DNA from: Dethiosulfatarculus sandiegensis | GTDB taxonomy: Bacteria > Desulfobacterota > Desulfarculia > Desulfarculales > Desulfarculaceae | Reading direction: 5' to 3' | Assembly (NCBI RefSeq): GCF_000931935.2 | Contig: NZ_AZAC01000078.1 | Span: 202,796 to 266,795 of the forward strand | Length of the DNA: 64,000 nucleotides | The notes under the pieces: generated by a model | Databases searched by the model: none | What the model was told of the DNA's origin: nothing | What the model saw: the letters and a program-made list of their open reading frames with translations, nothing else | Part shown: positions 43,964 to 53,745 of the stretch, piece after piece | Layout of the letters: each line of letters opens with the position of its first letter | How positions within the stretch are numbered: position 1 is the stretch's first letter | Position numbers and translations under genes: made by a program

Positions 43964-46900
43964 TTGAACAAGCAGATCTTCGGCCTCCTTGGCGGGCAGG
44001 GGCCTGGCAAATAAAAAGCCCTGGCCGTATTCGCATTTCATATCCCTTAAAATCTCGAACTGGGCCTTGGTCTCAATGCCCTCTGCTATCACCTCTTTAG
44101 CCATGTCGTGGGCCAGACCCACAATAGTCTGCACTATTTTCTTATTTTCTTCCTTTTCCTGCATGCGCCCCACAAAGCACTGATCAACCTTTAGGGAATC
44201 AAAGGGGAAACGGTGCAGATAACTCAAAGAAGAATAGCCGGTTCCAAAATCGTCTATACTTAGCTTCAGCCCCATATTAGCCAATGAATTAAGCAGTTTG
44301 ACTGAAGCCTCCGCATTGGCCATAATCCCTGATTCAGTAACCTCCAACTTTATCAGATGGGGTGGATAACCGGTTTTGGCAAGTATCTCTGCGATATCTT
44401 CCAGCAAGGTTGGGGAAGCGAACTGGCGCACACTTAGATTGACACTCATCAAAAGGCCTTGTTTATTTTGGGCAAGGGCTTTCCATTTTCGCCCGGCCAA
44501 ACAGGCCTGCTCAAGCATGGTCAGGCCCAAGGGATTTATCAGACCGGTTTCTTCGGCTATTTCTATGAAGTACCCCGGCCCTAAAATGCCGTGCACCGGA
44601 TGCCGCCAGCGAGCCAGGGCCTCAAAACCCGCTATGTAACCGGATTTCATATCCACCAAAGGCTGAAAATAGGGAATAACCTGTCCATCCTCCAAACCCA
44701 GTTTAAGCTCGCTTTCCACCATCAGCCGATTCCTGGCCTTTTGGTGCATCTTGGCTTCAAAAACCTCGCTTCTGGCCTTACCCAGGGCCTTGGCCCGATA
44801 CATAGCCGTATCCGCATCCCGCAATATGACCTCGGCCTGATTATGGCGAGAGTCCGGTAACAGTATACCGATGCTCACAGACGCAAAAAGCTCATATCCC
44901 CTTATGCGTATGGGCCGGGCAATTTCTTCATGAATAAGTTCGCCTACCGAAACGGCCTCTTGAGCCGACTCGAGCCTCTCTAAAAGCACGGTGAACTCGT
45001 CACCGCCAAACCTGGAAAGGGTGTCATACGGCCGAAGCACCTTTTGGATGCGTCTGCCCATAATCTTAAGCACTTCGTCACCCAGGGAATGGCCCAAAGA
45101 ATCGTTTACATCCTTAAAACGGTCCAAATCCACGCACAGAACGGCAAAGCCGTATTCCGGATGCCTCGTTTTTTCCTCCAAAGCCCGGTTAAGACGCTCC
45201 AGCAACATGGCCCGGTTGGGAAGGCCGGTTAAGTAGTCATGCATGGCGTCGTATAAAAGCTGCTCTTCCATGCGTTTGCGTTCTGTAATGTCATAGGCGT
45301 AAAGATGCACCAGGCCCAATTCCGGAAGCGGATTGTAGATCCAGGACCACACCCGGTTCCGATATTCAGTCTCCATATTTTCCCGGCCCCGGCCCGAGGC
45401 CAGGCAGTTTTTTACCACTTCCAGATGATCGGCCGGTAAAAATAAAGGCAGGTCTTCAGGCGAGTCGTGCAAAACCCTTATAGTGGCCGGGTTGAGGCAA
45501 ACACTCTCCCCTTTTGCATCTACAGATAGTATAGGACTTGGGTTCTCGCGAGGAAACGTCGCCAGCCTGCCGATTTCCAGGTTCTTTTGTTCAAGGGACT
45601 TTTCCTTGGCCAAAAGGTCAGTCAAGTCAAAGGCCGAAACACTTGCTCCGATGAGCCTGTCGTCTAAATCAAACAAAGGAGAAAGGGTCATACTTAAAAC
45701 CCGTTGGCCTGACTTTGTATTGAGTTCGACCCGGTTGTATTTGGTGCAGGACCGTGACTCCAGGCAGTCTTGAACCATTCGATTAAGTTTTGATTCGCTG
45801 GGCCACACCTTATCCAGACTTCTCCCCCTATAACGGGTGAGGTCTTTTTCGTCACCGAATATCCGGGGCATGGCATGGTTGATAAAGGTTATGCGCCCTT
45901 TTTGGTCAACGACTAAAAAGGGCGTTTCTATGCTGTTTAAAATACCCTGGCCAAATGCCAGGCGGTTTTTAAGTTTTTCCACCATGGAACTGGTGTCGCC
46001 CGCCAGGGAGATAAGCTCTGAACCATGTAAAACCGGCGGCGTGGCGGTTAAGTTCCCTTTGCTCACCGCATGAGTGTAGGAGGCCAGAGCCTTGAAGGAA
46101 TTACTCAAATCCCTTCTCACCAAAAACACAAGCAAAAGGGCCAGGCCAAGGGCAAGGGCGCCGGACAGGATTCCGGATATGCGCCGGAAGGAATAAAACT
46201 CAATCTTCTTATCGAGCAATGTTTCCAATTCGGCGGATCCCACTTCCATCAACCTGACCGCCTTGGCATGAGCCTTGATCCAGGCCGACAGATAGCCTTT
46301 GATCTCCTCTTTTTCCGGTCTTTTTTGCAACTGCTCAAGAGACTTGAAAAAGGCCAGATTTTGGGCCACAAATTCCTTTAGAGCCTTTTTATATTCCCTT
46401 TGCAATCCAGGACTTCGGTCATAGTAATGGGGGTCTACTCTGAGCAGCCTTTCCGAATTCTTCAAAACAGAGGAATATGCCACCTTACTAAGGCGATTAG
46501 AGATAAAAAACCACTGCTGCCCGGCCAAGGAACTTTTGGCTCCCGGCATAATCCAGGTGGAGAGGGCCTGATTGAGGCTGCAGAGCAAATAGACATATTC
46601 CGGCAAAGACTGGTTGATAATCCTTGCCAGGTGATTGGAATCCGGGGCAGGATCCAAAAATAAAAGGGCTGCGTCGCCCAAGTCCCCGGTCATGCTCCTT
46701 AACCTGTCCATATAAACCAATAGCGCCGCCGGGGTTCTCTCTCCGGCTTTTATGTTCTCCCATTGGTCAGTTAAAAGCCTTATATCTTCACCCAACTGAC
46801 GTTTAGCTTCTCTGCCCTTGGGGATAAACCAGAGATCCTTTTCCAGACGGGTCAGGGCTTTCGGTAAAACGGCTAAGTCAGATTCCATGGCTTCAACTGA

Positions 46901-47146
46901 ATTTCTCGGCCAAGCGCCTTTAGAATCAAGTTTAGTCAGGGCCAGGTGCATAAGGGGAGCCTTTTGGTAAAGGGGTGCCAAACTTTTTAAAAAGGCATTT
47001 CCAAGCTTTTCCTGTCTGGCGATATTCAAGTCATACATAAAATCCAGGTCCATCAGCGCGGCCAGCACCGCCAGGGGGATTACAAAGGCCAGAGTCACAA
47101 GCAAATGTTTTTCAGATAGATCCAATCTCCTGTAGAAATTGAGCAT
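43949..47146 (-). CDS. Membrane GGDEF-EAL cyclic-di-GMP regulator with PAS domains
   Basis: Protein of 1065 residues. A first membrane helix (about 14-33) and a second (about 325-345) enclose a large, mostly helical periplasmic sensor. A HAMP-like segment, two PAS-type regions (LNSIETPFLVVDQKGRITFI, then SPILSVDAKGESVCLN), a diguanylate cyclase domain and a phosphodiesterase domain follow. The cyclase motif RFGGDEF is intact. The EAL motif in GFEALARW, the DDFGTGYSS loop and the AEGIET segment are also intact, so both activities could exist. It is a single gene; its TAG stop lies within the convergent acr3 gene. Confidence 0.93.
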   Translation of the reverse strand: MLNFYRRLDLSEKHLLVTLAFVIPLAVLAALMDLDFMYDLNIARQEKLGNAFLKSLAPLYQKAPLMHLALTKLDSKGAWPRNSVEAMESDLAVLPKALTRLEKDLWFIPKGREAKRQLGEDIRLLTDQWENIKAGERTPAALLVYMDRLRSMTGDLGDAALLFLDPAPDSNHLARIINQSLPEYVYLLCSLNQALSTWIMPGAKSSLAGQQWFFISNRLSKVAYSSVLKNSERLLRVDPHYYDRSPGLQREYKKALKEFVAQNLAFFKSLEQLQKRPEKEEIKGYLSAWIKAHAKAVRLMEVGSAELETLLDKKIEFYSFRRISGILSGALALGLALLLVFLVRRDLSNSFKALASYTHAVSKGNLTATPPVLHGSELISLAGDTSSMVEKLKNRLAFGQGILNSIETPFLVVDQKGRITFINHAMPRIFGDEKDLTRYRGRSLDKVWPSESKLNRMVQDCLESRSCTKYNRVELNTKSGQRVLSMTLSPLFDLDDRLIGASVSAFDLTDLLAKEKSLEQKNLEIGRLATFPRENPSPILSVDAKGESVCLNPATIRVLHDSPEDLPLFLPADHLEVVKNCLASGRGRENMETEYRNRVWSWIYNPLPELGLVHLYAYDITERKRMEEQLLYDAMHDYLTGLPNRAMLLERLNRALEEKTRHPEYGFAVLCVDLDRFKDVNDSLGHSLGDEVLKIMGRRIQKVLRPYDTLSRFGGDEFTVLLERLESAQEAVSVGELIHEEIARPIRIRGYELFASVSIGILLPDSRHNQAEVILRDADTAMYRAKALGKARSEVFEAKMHQKARNRLMVESELKLGLEDGQVIPYFQPLVDMKSGYIAGFEALARWRHPVHGILGPGYFIEIAEETGLINPLGLTMLEQACLAGRKWKALAQNKQGLLMSVNLSVRQFASPTLLEDIAEILAKTGYPPHLIKLEVTESGIMANAEASVKLLNSLANMGLKLSIDDFGTGYSSLSYLHRFPFDSLKVDQCFVGRMQEKEENKKIVQTIVGLAHDMAKEVIAEGIETKAQFEILRDMKCEYGQGFLFARPLPAKEAEDLLVQSPRW

Positions 47147-47601
47147 ATGGTCTCTCTTGGGGAAGCATCCCTTTTTAATTTATATTTTGGGTAATGCCCG
47201 GCCTTTGGGCTTAGGAAAGAAGCAATTGCTTTGAGGCAATGGTTTTACGGCATAGCCTTCAGCAAAAGGTGAGCAGAAGCAAAGGCATTCCGATTATCAG
47301 CTACAACTATTTAAAATTTAGTATGAACTGCGGTTTATGCCTTAACGGCACTTTATGAACAGCCTCAAAGCAGCGCTCACCCTTCCAGTAAAAGCAAACA
47401 GGCAGGAGCAGACAACTAAATAATCTGTCAATTAAATCAAATTTCTTTCTATCCGCAAGGCCTTTTACAATCTGAAAATAAGAATCAAGGTGATTTTTCA
47501 GGAACAAAAATAGAAGACTCCCCCAGCAGGTGGCTTAAGCCTGTTGGGGGAGTGAAAATTCTTTTGACCTTGTTCAAGTCAAACGGCAAGGCTTTATTGG
47601 A
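47147..47601. other. Intergenic region, mostly empty
   Basis: Between the GGDEF-EAL gene start and a small minus-strand gene. It contains that gene's terminator (47517-47553). A 66-codon minus-strand frame at 47307-47507 has no good ribosome-binding site and runs up against the terminator, so it is not called. Confidence 0.5.
47517..47553 (-). terminator. Intrinsic terminator of the 55-residue gene
   Basis: ACTCCCCCA-GCAGG (47517-47530) pairs with CCTG-TTGGGGGAGT (47540-47553) with one mismatch, followed by a T-rich stretch (CTTCTATTTTTG) on the minus strand. Confidence 0.8.
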
Positions 47602-47769
47602 TCAGTCTCCCAAGGGAAGTCCCGCCTTGGCGTCATCCAGGCAGTCTTTCAGTTCAGCTTCTGATACATCCTTGGGATTTTTCAGGGCATTTACCGGGCA
47701 TACAAACTGGTTCCCCGCCTTGTCGGTAACCCAAACATAGTTCCAGGAAGTTTCGGTTGCTTTTGCCAT
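47602..47769 (-). CDS. Conserved-looking small acidic protein, 55 residues
   Basis: A short gene supported by a strong AAAGGAG site seven bases ahead of the ATG and by a terminator about 50 bp after the stop. The product starts MAKATETSWNYVWVTDKAGN and ends in DDAKAGLPLGD; it has two cysteines (FVCPVNAL and LKDCLDD) and no membrane segment. The first half suggests a small beta hairpin and the second a helix. I do not know a function. Codon use is like that of its neighbours. Confidence 0.8.
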   Translation of the reverse strand: MAKATETSWNYVWVTDKAGNQFVCPVNALKNPKDVSEAELKDCLDDAKAGLPLGD

Positions 47770-47958
47770 AATTTACTCCTTTAAATTGAATTGGGCCTGA
47801 TGGAGAGACATCTCCCTAGAGGGCAAATTAAACTTTAAATACTTTGCCTATGTAATTAATAGTGATAGGTAGATGAATGCCCGTCAACACTAAAAAACAG
47901 CTATGGCTTTACCTTCTCGGTTAATTAGGAGGATATCCTTAGTCTTAATCGGTATTTT

Positions 47959-48432
47959 TTAACCTACCGCCAGATTGGTGACCAGGCTCAAACCAGAGAC
48001 GCAAATATAGTTCTCCACCTTGAAATGCATGAGCGCTGTTTCGGCAGAATCCAAAAAAATTCTAAGTTCCGGGTGTTTATTTAAAACAAGTTCCCTGACT
48101 TGTTCTTTATTTTCGGGTGAAACCTCCCGGCAAAGACCCAGGGCGGTCACAGCCAGGCCTGCATCAAAACCACCCTGTTTGCCGCCTTGATTATGGATTA
48201 AAAAACAAACCTTGGGATTTTCGGCAAGGTTCTGGAATTTACGGGTGTTTTTGGCTGTGCAAAAATAAATCGCTTTTAAATCCCCCGCAGCGGCAAAGGC
48301 CACCAAATTGGCATAAGGCGCATTTTTTTGGGAAGTAGCCAACACAGCCAAAGGTTCATCACGTAAAAGTGCGGCTAATCTTTCTTTTAAAAGCGGCACT
48401 TCATCCATCAACACAATCTTGTCCTCGCCCAT
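47959..48432 (-). CDS. Pyridoxamine-5'-phosphate-oxidase-like FMN-binding protein
   Basis: Split-barrel flavin-binding protein of 157 residues. The N-terminal PLAVLATSQKNAPYANLVAFAA and the KFQNLAENPKVCFLIHN segment are typical of general PNPOx-fold proteins rather than PdxH itself. Such proteins bind FMN or F420 and often reduce small molecules or act in heme or stress metabolism; no substrate can be given. An internal ATG nine codons in is an alternative start. Confidence 0.8.
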   Translation of the reverse strand: MGEDKIVLMDEVPLLKERLAALLRDEPLAVLATSQKNAPYANLVAFAAAGDLKAIYFCTAKNTRKFQNLAENPKVCFLIHNQGGKQGGFDAGLAVTALGLCREVSPENKEQVRELVLNKHPELRIFLDSAETALMHFKVENYICVSGLSLVTNLAVG

Positions 48433-48546
48433 GCCCGCCTCCTGAAAAAATCTGGCCCATGTCTCGCAGATTTACTTTTGTTTATGAGCTTTAAAAGGTT
48501 CTTTGCTGTTATCATTAAATTTAATGATGCCATTTAAGGAGTAAAA

Positions 48547-50067
48547 ATGCAGGGAAAACCCATCCTGGTCACCGGAGCCACCGGTTATGTGGGCGGCAGA
48601 CTGGTTCCCAAACTCCTGCAGGCAGGGTATAGGGTGAGGGCTGCCGGACGCTCGGTGGCCAAAATGCGCTGCCGCCCCTGGGGCAGGCATCCCGGGGTGG
48701 AGCTTGTCACGGCAGACCTTCTGGACCGGGAATCCATGAACCAGGCGGCCATGGGCTGCTGGGCGGCCTATTACCTGGTTCATTCCATGAACTCCCGCAC
48801 CAGGGATTTTGCGGCCACAGACCGCAAGGCCGCCCAAAACATGGCAAATGCAGCAGCCCGTGCAAACCTGAACCGTATCATCTACCTTGGCGGCATAGTC
48901 CCGCCGGGTGACAACATAAGCAAGCACCTGGCCTCCAGGGCTGAAGTGGGGCGCATCCTGCAATCAGGGCCAGTGCCGACCACCTTTCTCAGGGCGGCCA
49001 TGATCCTGGGCTCGGGCAGCGCTTCTTTTGAACTTTTGCGCTACCTGGCGGACCGGCTGCCGGTGATGATAACCCCGCGTTGGGTATCCACCATGGTGCA
49101 GCCCATTGCCATCACCAATGTCCTGAACTATCTCATGGGCTGCCTTGAGACCGACCAAGTCCTGGGACTCAGCCTGGATATCGGCGGGCCTGAAATAACC
49201 ACCTACGCAGACCTTTTCCAGCTCTATGCCAGGCTGGCCGGTTTGCCCAAAAGGCTCATAATCAAGACATCTTTTCTCAGCCCCAAATTAAGCTCCTATT
49301 GGATCAACCTGATAACGCCGGTGCCCGCCTCTCTGGCCCGCCCCCTGGCCCAGGGGCTCAGCAACCAGGTCATCGTCGAAGATAACCGCATAGCCCGCAT
49401 GATTCCCCAGGAGCTTTTAACCTGTGAGCAAACCATCCAACTGGCCTTGGAGCGCATTGAGCAGCAAAAGGTTGAGACCTGCTGGCTGGACGCGGGCCAG
49501 GTTCTGCCCCCGGAATGGATTCAATGCGGAGACGCGCCCCATGCCGGGGGAACAATCCTGGCCACCGCTGCCAAAATCAGTTTGAAATGTCCTGTGGAAA
49601 AGGCCTGGCGAGCTGTTTCCTCCCTGGGCGGAGACAGGGGCTGGCAATATATGCAGTCCCTCTGGAAGCTGAGGGGGCTTATGGATAAACTGGTCGGCGG
49701 CGTGGGCCTGGACCGGGGCAGGCGCGATCCCAAGGAATTGAACACAGGCGATCACCTGGATTTCTGGCGGGTGCTCGAGGCCGATCCCCCCAACCGGCTG
49801 GTGCTCATAGGAGAGATGAAGTTGCCGGGCGAGGCGATTTTGGAATACAGGGTGACACCCCAGGATAAAAATGTTTGCGAGTTGGAGGTAATCGCCCGTT
49901 TTCTGCCCCGGGGCCTGTGGGGCCTGGCCTATTGGCGTATACACACCATGGCTCATGACCGCCTTTACCGGGGCATGCTCACCAATCTGGCCCTCAGATC
50001 AGGGATAGAAATATTGAATCCCGCTCAAACCATTAAACCGGGGCCTCCCCAGGCCTGCAGATTGTGA
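48547..50067 (+). CDS. NAD(P)-binding SDR-like protein with DUF2867 domain
   Basis: Two-domain protein of 506 residues. The N-terminal half is an atypical short-chain dehydrogenase (VTGATGYVGGRLVPKLL, then YLVHSM and YLGGIVPPG). The C-terminal 160 residues match the DUF2867/SRPBCC-like domain usually found in this arrangement (WRAVSSLGGDRGWQ, LWKLRGLMDKLVGGVGLDRGRR). The usual SDR catalytic Tyr-x-x-x-Lys is not obvious. AAGGAG precedes the ATG. It lies 7 bp upstream of a DUF523/DUF1722 gene, and these are often found near photolyases, as here. Confidence 0.85.
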   Translation: MQGKPILVTGATGYVGGRLVPKLLQAGYRVRAAGRSVAKMRCRPWGRHPGVELVTADLLDRESMNQAAMGCWAAYYLVHSMNSRTRDFAATDRKAAQNMANAAARANLNRIIYLGGIVPPGDNISKHLASRAEVGRILQSGPVPTTFLRAAMILGSGSASFELLRYLADRLPVMITPRWVSTMVQPIAITNVLNYLMGCLETDQVLGLSLDIGGPEITTYADLFQLYARLAGLPKRLIIKTSFLSPKLSSYWINLITPVPASLARPLAQGLSNQVIVEDNRIARMIPQELLTCEQTIQLALERIEQQKVETCWLDAGQVLPPEWIQCGDAPHAGGTILATAAKISLKCPVEKAWRAVSSLGGDRGWQYMQSLWKLRGLMDKLVGGVGLDRGRRDPKELNTGDHLDFWRVLEADPPNRLVLIGEMKLPGEAILEYRVTPQDKNVCELEVIARFLPRGLWGLAYWRIHTMAHDRLYRGMLTNLALRSGIEILNPAQTIKPGPPQACRL

Positions 50068-50074
50068 ATGGCTT

Positions 50075-51052
50075 ATGAGCAAAAAAAAATTCACCAGACC
50101 CCAAGTAGTGGTGAGTAAATGCCTGGGCTTTGCCGCCTGCCGCTGGAACCAGGCCATGGTGGAAGATCCTTTTGTGGAAAAGCTGAAACAATTTGTGGAT
50201 TATCAACCGGTGTGCCCCGAGGTGGAGATCGGCCTGGGCGTGCCGAGAGACCCGGTGCGTCTGGTGGGCAAGGCGGATGAGGTGAAAATGATCCAGCCCG
50301 CCACAGGCAGGGACTGCACCCCTGAAATGCAAAAATTCATGGCCGGTTTTTTCGGCTCCTTAAAGGAGGTGGACGGCTTTTTGCTGAAAAGCCGCTCTCC
50401 TTCCTGCGGGCCCATGGATGTGCCTATCTATGCTGGCGAAAAGCCAGGGTCATCCAGCAAAAAAGGTGCTGGCATCTTTGCGGCCAAGGCCAGGGAAACA
50501 GCTCCCCTGGCTGCCGTGGAGCATGAAGGCAGGGTGAAAAACTTTGAACTCAGGGAGCATTTTCTGACCAAGCTCTTTACCACATCCTGGTTCCGCCAGG
50601 TGCGGCAGGCAGGCTCCATGGGTGCGCTGGTTGATTTTCACTCTAAAAACAAGCTGCTTTTCATGGGTTACAACCAAAGCCGCATGCGCATCATGGGCAA
50701 GCTGGTGGCCAATCCCCAAGGCGACAGTTTGGAAAACATCCTGAACCAATACGAGGAAAACCTTGGCCAGGCCCTGGCCAAGGCCCCCAAGACCGGCTCC
50801 ATCATAAATGTGTTGATGCATGCCGAGGGTTATTTTAAAAAGCAGCTCACAGCACGGGAAAAGGCCCATTTTCTGGACAGCCTGGATCTGTATCGCCAGG
50901 GGCGGGCGCTTTTAAGCTCGCTTCAGATGCTTTTGTTTGACTGGATTCTGCGTTATGACCAGGAGTATCTGGCGGAACAGAGCTTTTTCGCCCCTTACCC
51001 CCAGGAGCTCTTTTATCTCAAGGATTCAGGCAAGGGCCGCACTGTGGGCTGA
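50075..51052 (+). CDS. DUF523 and DUF1722 domain protein (YbgA-like)
   Basis: Protein of 325 residues. The N-terminal DUF523 half has paired cysteine motifs (SKCLGFAACRWN, PVCPEV and SRSPSCGP), suggesting a metal or iron-sulfur site. The C-terminal DUF1722 half carries MGYNQ and a helical run to YPQELFYL. This gene is commonly next to photolyase genes and is here convergent with one, its stop being 1 bp from the photolyase stop. A link to photorepair is based on association only. Confidence 0.88.
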   Translation: MSKKKFTRPQVVVSKCLGFAACRWNQAMVEDPFVEKLKQFVDYQPVCPEVEIGLGVPRDPVRLVGKADEVKMIQPATGRDCTPEMQKFMAGFFGSLKEVDGFLLKSRSPSCGPMDVPIYAGEKPGSSSKKGAGIFAAKARETAPLAAVEHEGRVKNFELREHFLTKLFTTSWFRQVRQAGSMGALVDFHSKNKLLFMGYNQSRMRIMGKLVANPQGDSLENILNQYEENLGQALAKAPKTGSIINVLMHAEGYFKKQLTAREKAHFLDSLDLYRQGRALLSSLQMLLFDWILRYDQEYLAEQSFFAPYPQELFYLKDSGKGRTVG

Positions 51053-51053
51053 A

Positions 51054-52550
51054 TCAAAAAGGCAGTCCCGCCTGGCCGCCTGTCTGACCATAGGCGGCCA
51101 GGTATTCCTTAAGCTTCAGTTTCCGGGCCGTGCTTTCTGAGGTCATGTAGCGCACCTTGCCGAATATGGGGCGCTCCGGCCCCCAGGCCCGATCATGCCT
51201 GCCCAAGACCCAACAGATGCCGCTGTAGGAATTTGGGTCCCTGCCGTCCAGGGCCAGGCGGTCGTTAAGCTCCTTCATCACCAAAAAAGCCTGCTTGGGC
51301 GTGGGGCTCCACTTGAGAATTTTCTTGCCCCAGAGCATGCGCAGGTAATTGTGGATCACCCCGTCTTTTAAAAGCTGGGTCTGGGCCGCGTTCCAGATGG
51401 GATCGTGGGTCCGGGCCTGCCACAGCTCCTCGATGTTGTAAAGATGGGGCCTGGGATCTCCGGCATGTTGGGCCAGGGTGGTTTGGGCCCAGTCGGGCAG
51501 GGATTCATAGGAAGCATAATCCGTCCGATAATGACTGAACATATAACCCAGCTCGCGCCAGGTTATGAGCTGATCCAAAAAGGCCTCGGCTCCGGGGCTC
51601 ATACCCCACCAGCCCTCTCTTTGCCCCTTGGACGGGGCTATGAGGCCGGAAGGCAGCCAGGCCTCTTTATTAACCACCGCATGGAATATTTCCTGGGGCG
51701 CTATATGGCCAAAATGCAGATAAGGCGAAAGCCCGCTGAATGCGCCGGAAGAGGGCTGGCGCGCCTCTGTGTCATATCTATCCAGGCCCTGGTCTATAAA
51801 CCGCCGAAGCGCCCTGCCTGCTTCTTTGGCTCCGCCTTTTAGCAGAACCTCTTTGATCTTTTGATCCAGATCCAGGCCGGAGAGAAAGGAATCCCCAGCC
51901 TCCAGGGCCTCTTTCGAAGCCTGGGGCCATTTATCTTTTATCTCAGGCGGCAAATCAGCCAAAATCGGCAATTCAGTTCCTTGCAGCGGGTCAGGCACTG
52001 GTTGCAGGCTCAATTGGTCCGGCAGGTTTTTCTGCCAAAACCTGCGATAGCCGTAGGCCGTGGGAAAATCCCGGCCAGGCAGGCCAAGGGGCATCAGGGT
52101 GCAGGAATCCACCCCCTCCAGCCCGACCTTGAGTTTTCGACCAGCCGCTTTGAGCATGCGGGGCAAAAAGAAACAAGGGAAAACATCGGCCACCACCATA
52201 CAGGCCCTTTTAGAGAGCGATGCCAACAACCCCTTGCCCCGGCCTTTCTTGGTTTCCACAAAAGGATAGTAAAAGACCCTTTCCGTGGAGAAGGCCTCTT
52301 TATTATCGGCCATGCCCTGCAGGATAAAGGCATGCAACCTGCGCGAGGCCAGGGGATAGTCCAGGCGTAAACCCTCCAAAACCAAAAGCGGCCGATTCAA
52401 CTCCTCTGCCCAGGCCACAGCCCTTTGCAAGCCCGCGTTATAGCTCTTGCGCCTGTCGGCTGTCATCCAATAGAGCACATACTCGCCCGAGGGATTAACC
52501 GGCGCCTGGTTGATTTGCTGGATTCGCTGGGGAGTGACGGGAGTTACCAT
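51054..52550 (-). CDS. Class II deoxyribodipyrimidine photolyase
   Basis: Flavoprotein of 498 residues that uses light to split cyclobutane pyrimidine dimers. The class II signature near the C-terminus is clear: LDGRDPNSYSGICWVLG, then HDRAWGPERPIFGKVRYM. The middle region LITWRELGYMFSHY and MLWGKKILKW contributes to FAD and DNA binding. The N-terminal antenna domain begins YVLYWMTADRR. It is convergent with the DUF523/DUF1722 gene. Presence suggests at least occasional light exposure. Confidence 0.93.
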   Translation of the reverse strand: MVTPVTPQRIQQINQAPVNPSGEYVLYWMTADRRKSYNAGLQRAVAWAEELNRPLLVLEGLRLDYPLASRRLHAFILQGMADNKEAFSTERVFYYPFVETKKGRGKGLLASLSKRACMVVADVFPCFFLPRMLKAAGRKLKVGLEGVDSCTLMPLGLPGRDFPTAYGYRRFWQKNLPDQLSLQPVPDPLQGTELPILADLPPEIKDKWPQASKEALEAGDSFLSGLDLDQKIKEVLLKGGAKEAGRALRRFIDQGLDRYDTEARQPSSGAFSGLSPYLHFGHIAPQEIFHAVVNKEAWLPSGLIAPSKGQREGWWGMSPGAEAFLDQLITWRELGYMFSHYRTDYASYESLPDWAQTTLAQHAGDPRPHLYNIEELWQARTHDPIWNAAQTQLLKDGVIHNYLRMLWGKKILKWSPTPKQAFLVMKELNDRLALDGRDPNSYSGICWVLGRHDRAWGPERPIFGKVRYMTSESTARKLKLKEYLAAYGQTGGQAGLPF

Positions 52551-52810
52551 GGTTTTTCCCGAATTAAAATAGTTCGTAAGGGGGGTGCTTTTTAAAAAAG
52601 CAATAAGTCATGCTTTGATTTTCCAACACTTTTGAATTCCAGCTTACCGCTTTGCCTTGGAAAAGCCAATGAATGAAGAATGAGCAGCATTCAGGTTTTT
52701 CAGGATTGAATTGAGATACCCGTTTTCGAGTATATTAAAGTTGACTGCAACCGAACCGGAAGACGCAGCGCCAATATTTACAGATCCTTTGGGGCAAGGA
52801 GATATTCTGT

Positions 52811-53290
52811 ATGAATAAGCTCAAAATCGGGTTTACGAGCGCCTTATTCTGGCTGGACAACCTCGCCACGGCCTTCCTCGTATTCATTCTCGTCAGTATG
52901 TGGGTGTTTCGTGATCAGGTATTCTCCATGGGAGGGGCACTTGCCCTGGTGGAACTGATCATGCTTATCGGCATGATATTCATCTTGCTGTTTAATATCG
53001 CATCCCTCTCCTGGCTTGGCCGGAGACAATTCAAGAACACTCACAAAAGAGCGTTCGATCCTCTTTTATTCGGACTCGGGATTGTTTGTGTCGTGATGAT
53101 GACAGGGGAAAAAGTAATGGCGGATGAGATCGCCCATGAGACAGCAACCGGATGGGATAATCAAGGAGAGTATTTAATACTGTATGGCATGTTTTCCCTC
53201 CAACTCGTCTATAATCTGTTGATCTACAGGCGTTTATTCCAAAGACGACAACCGGAATCGGAAGCAAGGCCTTTTTTGCCGGGGCGATGA
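52811..53290 (+). CDS. Small integral membrane protein of unknown function
   Basis: Protein of 159 residues with about four membrane helices (near 18-34, 42-66, 85-102 and 122-140). Between the last two lies a short acidic segment, GEKVMADEIAHETATGWDNQG. I do not recognise a family. The start has AAGGAG ten bases upstream. A second membrane-protein gene begins 92 bp downstream in the same direction, and both read as an accessory pair. Confidence 0.65.
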   Translation: MNKLKIGFTSALFWLDNLATAFLVFILVSMWVFRDQVFSMGGALALVELIMLIGMIFILLFNIASLSWLGRRQFKNTHKRAFDPLLFGLGIVCVVMMTGEKVMADEIAHETATGWDNQGEYLILYGMFSLQLVYNLLIYRRLFQRRQPESEARPFLPGR

Positions 53291-53382
53291 GCCGGTTTCT
53301 AATTTTTAAGCTTCGGCCAACGGCCCGCCAACCACAAAAATAACGGGACGCCCTAAAACGCCGCACCGGTGGTTTAAGCCTT

Positions 53383-53745
53383 ATGAGTAAGTTGGATAGT
53401 ATGGAAAGTTCCGGGTATCAAAGCTTCAAGTCCCTCATCCTCGAGGTTCTGCCTCTATCCAAGGATGCAATCCATATACATATGGGGTTGATGGTTTTAT
53501 TCTTGGCCGTATTCATATGGAGGCGGGGCCGGTTGGACTATTTGAGTTTGCTGCCGGTATTCATGGCTGCGGGCGCCATGGAATTTCTGGATCTGCGTGA
53601 TGATTTGCTTTTGCTTGGTTATATGCGCTGGTTTGCGAGCGTCCATGACCTGATTAATACTGTCTTCTGGCCCACGATTATAGTAATCGCATATAAGTGG
53701 GTTGAAACTCGAAAAACTTATAACCTGCCATTCAAGCGTGACTGA
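53383..53745 (+). CDS. Small integral membrane protein of unknown function
   Basis: Protein of 120 residues with about three helices (IHMGLMVLFLAVFIW, YLSLLPVFMAAGAMEFLDL and DLINTVFWPTIIVIAYKW). The arrangement of His in the first helix and a conserved-looking acidic FLDLRDD turn faintly recalls VanZ-like proteins, but I cannot assign it. It follows another membrane-protein gene on the same strand and probably shares its transcript. Confidence 0.6.
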   Translation: MSKLDSMESSGYQSFKSLILEVLPLSKDAIHIHMGLMVLFLAVFIWRRGRLDYLSLLPVFMAAGAMEFLDLRDDLLLLGYMRWFASVHDLINTVFWPTIIVIAYKWVETRKTYNLPFKRD

